This document shows positions 59,904 to 64,000 of a stretch of DNA of 64,000 nucleotides, piece after piece. Positions within the stretch are counted from its first letter, which is position 1, and each line of letters starts with the position of its first letter. Both the position numbers and the translations under genes were made by a program. Under the pieces are notes generated by a model. The model saw only the letters and a program-made list of their open reading frames with translations. It was not told the DNA's origin and made no database searches. This stretch comes from Halapricum desulfuricans (GTDB lineage Archaea; Halobacteriota; Halobacteria; Halobacteriales; Haloarculaceae), in the NCBI RefSeq assembly GCF_017094505.1, contig NZ_CP064787.1, positions 124,001-188,000 of the forward strand, written 5' to 3'.

Positions 59904-60872
59904 TCAGCCGAACCGATCGAGTCCCACCTGTCGTCGCTGATGACCGTCCGGATCGGGTCGCCAGGCGCTGTCGGCCGCGCGTTCCCGCTCGCGGTCGAAC
60001 GCGGGCGGCTCGGCGGACTGATAGCCCGGACACTCGGCCCCGCATTCGACGGCCGGCTCGACGATACGGTCGTGAAACGTACAGAACGGGACCGTCACCG
60101 CCCGCGAATCCGCCGACGGATCGCAGTTCGCACACCCCGGGAGTTCGGTCGGTCGCCACCCCTTGCCGTACGCCCGCTCGGCCAGCCGTCGGCGCGCACG
60201 TCGCTTTTGTTCGTGGTCGACCAGTCGAATCTCGGTCCGTCCGGGGCGTTCGGCGATGATCTCGGTCCCGTCCGCCGCGGGATCGAGCGGCTCCGGCTCG
60301 CGGACCACCTCTCGGTCACCGATGTCGGGGTCGAACCGCCAGACGCCGACCGCCTCGGGAACCCGATTGAGGTGCGCGCCGGTGACGTACGACTCCGTCG
60401 CGAGGATCACCTCGTCGAACAGCCCCAGCGCAACGTCCTGTCGGAGCTGGCGCTTGAGGTCGCCCGGCCGGTCCAGGTCTGGCTTGTTCTCGATGCCGAT
60501 GAGTCGATCGAACCACCGCTCGGGATAGCGGGCCGTCTGTCGCACGTGCAGAGTTCCGTGCCGTCGCTCGCGCTCGAAGAACCCGATTTCGACGCCGCGT
60601 TCGACCAGTGACCTCGCTCGGTCCGGCCTGCGATCGGGGAAGACCTCCCGCCAGTCGCGGGCCCGGCCGACGCCGACCGACGTCTCGACGGCCGGTCCGG
60701 GAATCGTCCGATCGGTGATCTCCGCCCGCCGGTCGAACTCGGGTCCGGGTTCGAGCACGACCGTGTCGACGATCCGCCGGCCGTGGACGTGGGCACCGAG
60801 CTGGCGGCTGACCACCCGGTCGTCGGCCTCCAGGTCGGCACACAGCGCCAGTTCGAACCCGTACTCGCGCAC
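59904..60872 (-). CDS. DUF5787-like protein with PD-(D/E)xK-type nuclease motif and Cys cluster
   Basis: 322 residues. The central segment RWFDRLIGIENKPDL (Asp122, Glu128, Lys130) followed by a helix and strand QLRQDVALGLFDEVILATE matches the D-ExK core of PD-(D/E)xK nucleases. The C-terminal third contains Cys247, Cys250, Cys264, Cys277 and Cys281, suitable for a zinc or Fe-S site, as in Cas4/AddB-like proteins. Basic helices (EQKRRARRRLAERAYGKGW) could bind nucleic acid. The GTG at 60872 is favoured by a TTTTGG element about 25 nt upstream. Nuclease activity is inferred. Confidence 0.72.
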   Translation of the reverse strand: MREYGFELALCADLEADDRVVSRQLGAHVHGRRIVDTVVLEPGPEFDRRAEITDRTIPGPAVETSVGVGRARDWREVFPDRRPDRARSLVERGVEIGFFERERRHGTLHVRQTARYPERWFDRLIGIENKPDLDRPGDLKRQLRQDVALGLFDEVILATESYVTGAHLNRVPEAVGVWRFDPDIGDREVVREPEPLDPAADGTEIIAERPGRTEIRLVDHEQKRRARRRLAERAYGKGWRPTELPGCANCDPSADSRAVTVPFCTFHDRIVEPAVECGAECPGYQSAEPPAFDRERERAADSAWRPDPDGHQRRQVGLDRFG

Positions 60873-60922
60873 GCCGAAACATTCGTCCCGACGGCCAAAA
60901 GCGTCTCGCCGGTGTTTCTGCG

Positions 60923-62938
60923 CTACGCGAGGAAGACGTGTCGGGGCGTGTCGGCCAGGATCTCGCGGCCCCACTGGACGGTCTCCCGGAAGTCATCCGA
61001 TCGGAAGAAGGCCATGGCGTCCTCGCGGTCGTCCCATCGGGAGGCGATGAACATGTCGTTCTCGTCGTCGTCGTTAACCAGCAGGGCGCTCTCGCGGTGA
61101 CCGTCCATCGTCTCGAGGAGGTCGCCGACGGTCCCGAAGGTCTCGACGAACGCCTCGCGATGGTCGGGTTTGACCGTGTAGAACATCCCCATCGTGCCGA
61201 ACCCGTCGCCCTCGCCCGCTTTCCGGACGACGCCCGGGATCGACTCGAGGTCCTCACTCGCGTGCTGCGCGGCGGCTTCGTCCGCCCAGAGGCTGACGAC
61301 GGCCGCGACCTCGCCGTCGGGATCGTCGTACACGGCCGTCTTGACGTGATCGTCGCCCTCGAAGGACGCGCGCAGGTCTTCGACGACCGAGCGCAGACGG
61401 TCCAGATCCGCCTCGGAGTAGACGACGAGGGCATAGACGTCCTCGCCGTGCGGCCGGCCGGCGTAGATACCCTGATCGGCCAGTTGCGACCGGATATCGC
61501 TGTCCTCGTCCGTCCCGGCAGGCTCGCTCGCGCCGTCGCCCGTCTCGCCCCGCGGCTCGCCCGCCCAGCCGCGCGCGCCGGTGTCGATTCCGTCGAGATC
61601 AGTCAGAAATCCCGAGGCCGTCTGTGCGGCGTCCTCGGTCGCCCAGAGGCTCACAAGGTGGGCGTGTCCGCCGCTGGCGCGGACCGCCGTCGTGACGTGA
61701 GTGTCGTAGTGATCGAAGTTCGAGGCCAGCCCCTCGACCTCCTCGGCCAGGTCGGCGGCGTCGCGGTCGGTCTCGAAGACGAGCGCGTACGTTCGACCCT
61801 CGTAGTCCTCGCCCTCGTGGAGTCCGGCCGTGGCGAGTCGCGCGGCCATGTCGTCGATCTCGGCGATCGCCTCGCTCCAGGAATCGGTCGTCGCCGGCCG
61901 ACCGCCGCCCGTGCTCGGGTGGCTGTCCGTTTCGTCGCCGTCAGGGTGGTCATCGCCGGCGCTGTCCGCGTCGGACTCGCCGTGGGGGTGCTCGCTGTCC
62001 GCATCGGACTCACTGTGTGGGTGGTCGCCCCCGGAAGCGTCGTGTGTGCCGTGACCGTGAGACCCCCTCTCTACAGCGTCCTCGGGCGTCGCCGGCGGGC
62101 GGCCGTGTCCCGAGTTATCGTCCGCGGCGTCTTCCCACGGGGTCGAGAGCGGCTCGCCGGCCAGCAGGGCGTCCAGATCGGCGGGGTCGAAGCGCCGGCC
62201 GATCCAGAAGGGGCCGAACTCGGCGAACTTCGAGGAGGAGGGGTCAAAGCGCATCTCGTAGAGCAGGTCCTTCACGTCGGTCATGTCGTCGGCGTACAGC
62301 GTGACGCCCCACTCCCAGTCGTCCATGCCGATCGCGCCGGTTATCATCTGGGTCACCTTTCCGGCGTATTCGCGGCCGATGTCGCCGTGGGCGTCCATGT
62401 GCTCGGCCCGCTCCTCGAACGGCAGATCGTACCAGTTGTACTCGGGGTCCCGGCGCTTGTCCATCGGGTAGAAACAGACGTGCTCCTTCTCGGGGATCTC
62501 GGGGTACAGCCGCGAGCGCATGTACCGGGCCAGCCCCGAGTCGTCGTCGAGATCGCCCTCGATGAACTCCCGGCCGCGCTCGGAGTAGCCAGAGGCCTCG
62601 GTCACGGAGACGAAGGACCGATCCCGCTCGGTGAACGACGAAAGCGCCGTGCGTTCGAACCGGCGCTCCAGTTCGTCGAGGTCCGCGAGCGTCGGTCGCA
62701 TGTGGACGATCATGAGATCGCCCTTGTGTCCCAGCATCGAGACGACCATCGAGTCGCCCGCGTCGGCGTCCTCGACGGCCGCGGCCGACTGGAGGAACTC
62801 GATCCCCTCCTCGATGGCCCGGTCGCGCGTGCGCTGGGCGGCCTCCGCCCAGCCGGCCCAGTCGATCGTTCGAACGTCGTGCAGCACGTACCACCCTTCC
62901 GCCGTGGGGGGCGCGTCCCGTCGCTCTGTAGTCATCAT
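60923..62938 (-). CDS. pitA: Cld-ABM fusion heme protein PitA
   Basis: 671 residues. N-terminal chlorite-dismutase/coproheme-decarboxylase-like domain (about 1-245) with the HemQ-type segment MDAHGDIGREYAGKVTQMI. Then a His/Asp/Ser-rich linker (about 277-345) with a near-repeated HPHxESDADS unit. Two related ferredoxin-like repeats follow (about 360-445 and 478-570, each with a VSLWAxExAAQ segment). A C-terminal antibiotic-biosynthesis-monooxygenase-like domain (about 580-671, TMGMFYTVKPDHREAFVETF) closes the protein. Haloarchaeal Cld-ABM fusions are called PitA; the Cld part probably completes heme synthesis and the ABM part resembles heme-degrading folds. ATG at 62938 or 62935. Confidence 0.88.
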   Translation of the reverse strand: MMTTERRDAPPTAEGWYVLHDVRTIDWAGWAEAAQRTRDRAIEEGIEFLQSAAAVEDADAGDSMVVSMLGHKGDLMIVHMRPTLADLDELERRFERTALSSFTERDRSFVSVTEASGYSERGREFIEGDLDDDSGLARYMRSRLYPEIPEKEHVCFYPMDKRRDPEYNWYDLPFEERAEHMDAHGDIGREYAGKVTQMITGAIGMDDWEWGVTLYADDMTDVKDLLYEMRFDPSSSKFAEFGPFWIGRRFDPADLDALLAGEPLSTPWEDAADDNSGHGRPPATPEDAVERGSHGHGTHDASGGDHPHSESDADSEHPHGESDADSAGDDHPDGDETDSHPSTGGGRPATTDSWSEAIAEIDDMAARLATAGLHEGEDYEGRTYALVFETDRDAADLAEEVEGLASNFDHYDTHVTTAVRASGGHAHLVSLWATEDAAQTASGFLTDLDGIDTGARGWAGEPRGETGDGASEPAGTDEDSDIRSQLADQGIYAGRPHGEDVYALVVYSEADLDRLRSVVEDLRASFEGDDHVKTAVYDDPDGEVAAVVSLWADEAAAQHASEDLESIPGVVRKAGEGDGFGTMGMFYTVKPDHREAFVETFGTVGDLLETMDGHRESALLVNDDDENDMFIASRWDDREDAMAFFRSDDFRETVQWGREILADTPRHVFLA

Positions 62939-62995
62939 CGCCACTTTGGGGCGCGGGCATAAGGACGTTTGCCTTTCAGGAAAATACCTTTCGTT

Positions 62996-64000
62996 TCAGG
63001 AAAGGAGTTGTGGGCCGAACAGCATCAGGATCAGGCTGACGCCCATGATCAGGCCGATGGAGATCGTGACTGTCCGGACGTGCCGACGATGGTTCAGCGG
63101 CGTCCGCGCGAGGATCGCCTCCGTGCTCGTCCGCAGGAGGTGCCCGCCGTCAAGCGGGAACGCCGGGATGCAGTTGAACAGCCCGAGGTTGAAGTTGATC
63201 CAGCCGGTCCAGAACAGCAGGTTCGCGATCAGGAACACGCCGCCGCCGAGCGGCTCGAGCGGTCCCTGAACGGCGTAGAAACTCGTGACCGGATCCAGAA
63301 AGCCGGCGAAGTTAAAGCCCAGCGACGGCGCTGCGACGGCCGCGAAAGGCAACACCAGAAGCGTTACCGCAACGCTCGCGAGCGAGCCCTGACCGAGCCC
63401 GCCGAGCGCGCCGTCACCGGACAGGGCTGTGAGATACGATTCGGCGGGGTAGACCTGGATCCCGAAGTCGTCGATCACGAGCCCGCTGTATCCGGGCTGG
63501 ACGCCCAGCACGCCGAGAAGCGCGCCGTCGGTACGGGGGTTTTCCTCCAGCGTGACGCTGTACTGACTGACCGATCCGTCGACGGACACCTCGACCGAGA
63601 CGGTCGTCCCGGGGTCGAGCTCGGCGAGCACGTCCTGCATCGCTTCGGCGTCGGGGGTGCGTGTCCCGTCGATACGCGTCACGACGACCGGTTCGCCGGC
63701 GGGCGCTCCGGCGTCCGCAAGCGGGCCGCCCTCGTCGACTGCGCTGGCGTAGGCACCGACCGGACCGGTGACGTCCGATCCGTCAGCGGTCGTGAACCGC
63801 GCGGTCGCCCGGTCTGTCACGGCGGCGGCGAACTCGGCTTCGGTATCGACGGTCGTGCCGTTGACGGCGGCGATCGTCGCCCCGGCGTCGATCGCGAACG
63901 GCCCGTCCGCGAGCGCGCGGGTCACCAGCGCCGAGCGACTGACTGGCACCGACTCCCCGGAACCGGTCGTCACCGTCACGTTCTGTTCGGTGTGATTGGC
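62996..64000 (-). CDS. Site-2 protease-family membrane metalloprotease (C-terminal part, truncated by window edge)
   Basis: 335 codons visible; the frame is open through base 64000 and the start with the HEXXH helix lies outside. Two PDZ-like domains (about visible residues 20-170; ATIAAVNGTTV and PVVVTRIDGTRTPDAEAM) are followed by membrane helices and the M50 second zinc motif NCIPAFPLDGGHLLRT (LDG Asp). S2P enzymes cleave transmembrane substrates such as anti-sigma-like or regulatory proteins. It converges with nothing and precedes pitA with a 57-bp gap on the same strand. Confidence 0.9.
   Translation of the reverse strand, partial: ANHTEQNVTVTTGSGESVPVSRSALVTRALADGPFAIDAGATIAAVNGTTVDTEAEFAAAVTDRATARFTTADGSDVTGPVGAYASAVDEGGPLADAGAPAGEPVVVTRIDGTRTPDAEAMQDVLAELDPGTTVSVEVSVDGSVSQYSVTLEENPRTDGALLGVLGVQPGYSGLVIDDFGIQVYPAESYLTALSGDGALGGLGQGSLASVAVTLLVLPFAAVAAPSLGFNFAGFLDPVTSFYAVQGPLEPLGGGVFLIANLLFWTGWINFNLGLFNCIPAFPLDGGHLLRTSTEAILARTPLNHRRHVRTVTISIGLIMGVSLILMLFGPQLLS

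Noticed and set aside
1-64000. CRISPR arrays, insertion sequences, rRNA genes, integrases
   Set aside because: No regularly spaced repeat series, transposase, rRNA or integrase sequence was seen on either strand.

Overview
The window is chromosomal DNA of a halophilic archaeon (class Halobacteria). The evidence is the high GC content, the very acidic proteins, TATA boxes about 25-30 nt before start codons (leaderless transcripts), and a run of haloarchaeal families: the Bat regulator, the halophilic 2Fe-2S ferredoxin, the Cld-ABM fusion PitA, DUF5789, PspAB-HtpX, aIF-1A, RadA, L40e and EF-2. The genus cannot be fixed from the sequence. Two [NiFe] hydrogenases and a sulfide-handling operon point to a facultatively or strictly anaerobic lifestyle, which is uncommon in this class.

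Layout. 1-2.9 kb: the end of a carotenoid (phytoene) desaturase, then a Bat regulator with a LOV-type photosensor. 2.9-9.4 kb: SRPBCC protein, uvrA, a ribbon-helix-helix/PIN toxin-antitoxin pair with an operator inside its leaderless promoter, and a DUF460 RNase H-like protein. 9.9-12.3 kb: leftward sulfur operon dsrE-like, tusA-like, SQR-like, DUF1641. 12.6-19.4 kb: P2-type cation ATPase, tRNA-Cys with a duplicated 3' end, LEA2-like protein, cold-shock protein, ferredoxin, PiT phosphate transporter, DUF5789. 19.4-20.1 kb: tRNA-Ser(GGA) surrounded by broken copies of itself. 20.3-31.7 kb: housekeeping and small membrane proteins (radA, pspAB, htpX, aIF-1A, SCP2-like, thrC), a phosphoribosyltransferase-type regulator next to an AzgA-like purine permease, glutaredoxin, histidine kinase, methyltransferase. 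32-34.1 kb: two Tat-exported phosphoesterases behind an AT-rich promoter region.

34.2-45.9 kb is the centrepiece: two complete [NiFe] hydrogenase operons transcribed divergently from one AT-rich control region near 38.9 kb. Leftward is a group 3b NAD(P)-type (sulfhydrogenase-like) hydBGDA plus maturation protease, preceded by a 71-codon duplicate of the hydB start. Rightward is a HoxEFUYH-like operon plus protease whose NuoF-like subunit carries an N-terminal thioredoxin-like 2Fe-2S domain and a C-terminal 2x[4Fe-4S] ferredoxin domain. That is the subunit architecture of flavin-based electron-bifurcating HydABC enzymes, here joined to a [NiFe] small/large pair (HydCBA-SL type). Together the two enzymes could couple H2 to NAD(P)H, and perhaps to ferredoxin, pools. 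No hyp maturation genes lie in the window.

46-64 kb: PAS histidine kinase, an HTH/nucleotidyltransferase (AbiE-like) pair of lower GC, rlmE, membrane thioredoxin-like protein, prs, MFS transporter, beta-propeller, phosphotransferase, L40e, rps12-rps7, two leftward genes, EF-2, DUF5787 (PD-(D/E)xK-like), pitA with a His-rich linker, and a site-2 protease cut by the right edge.
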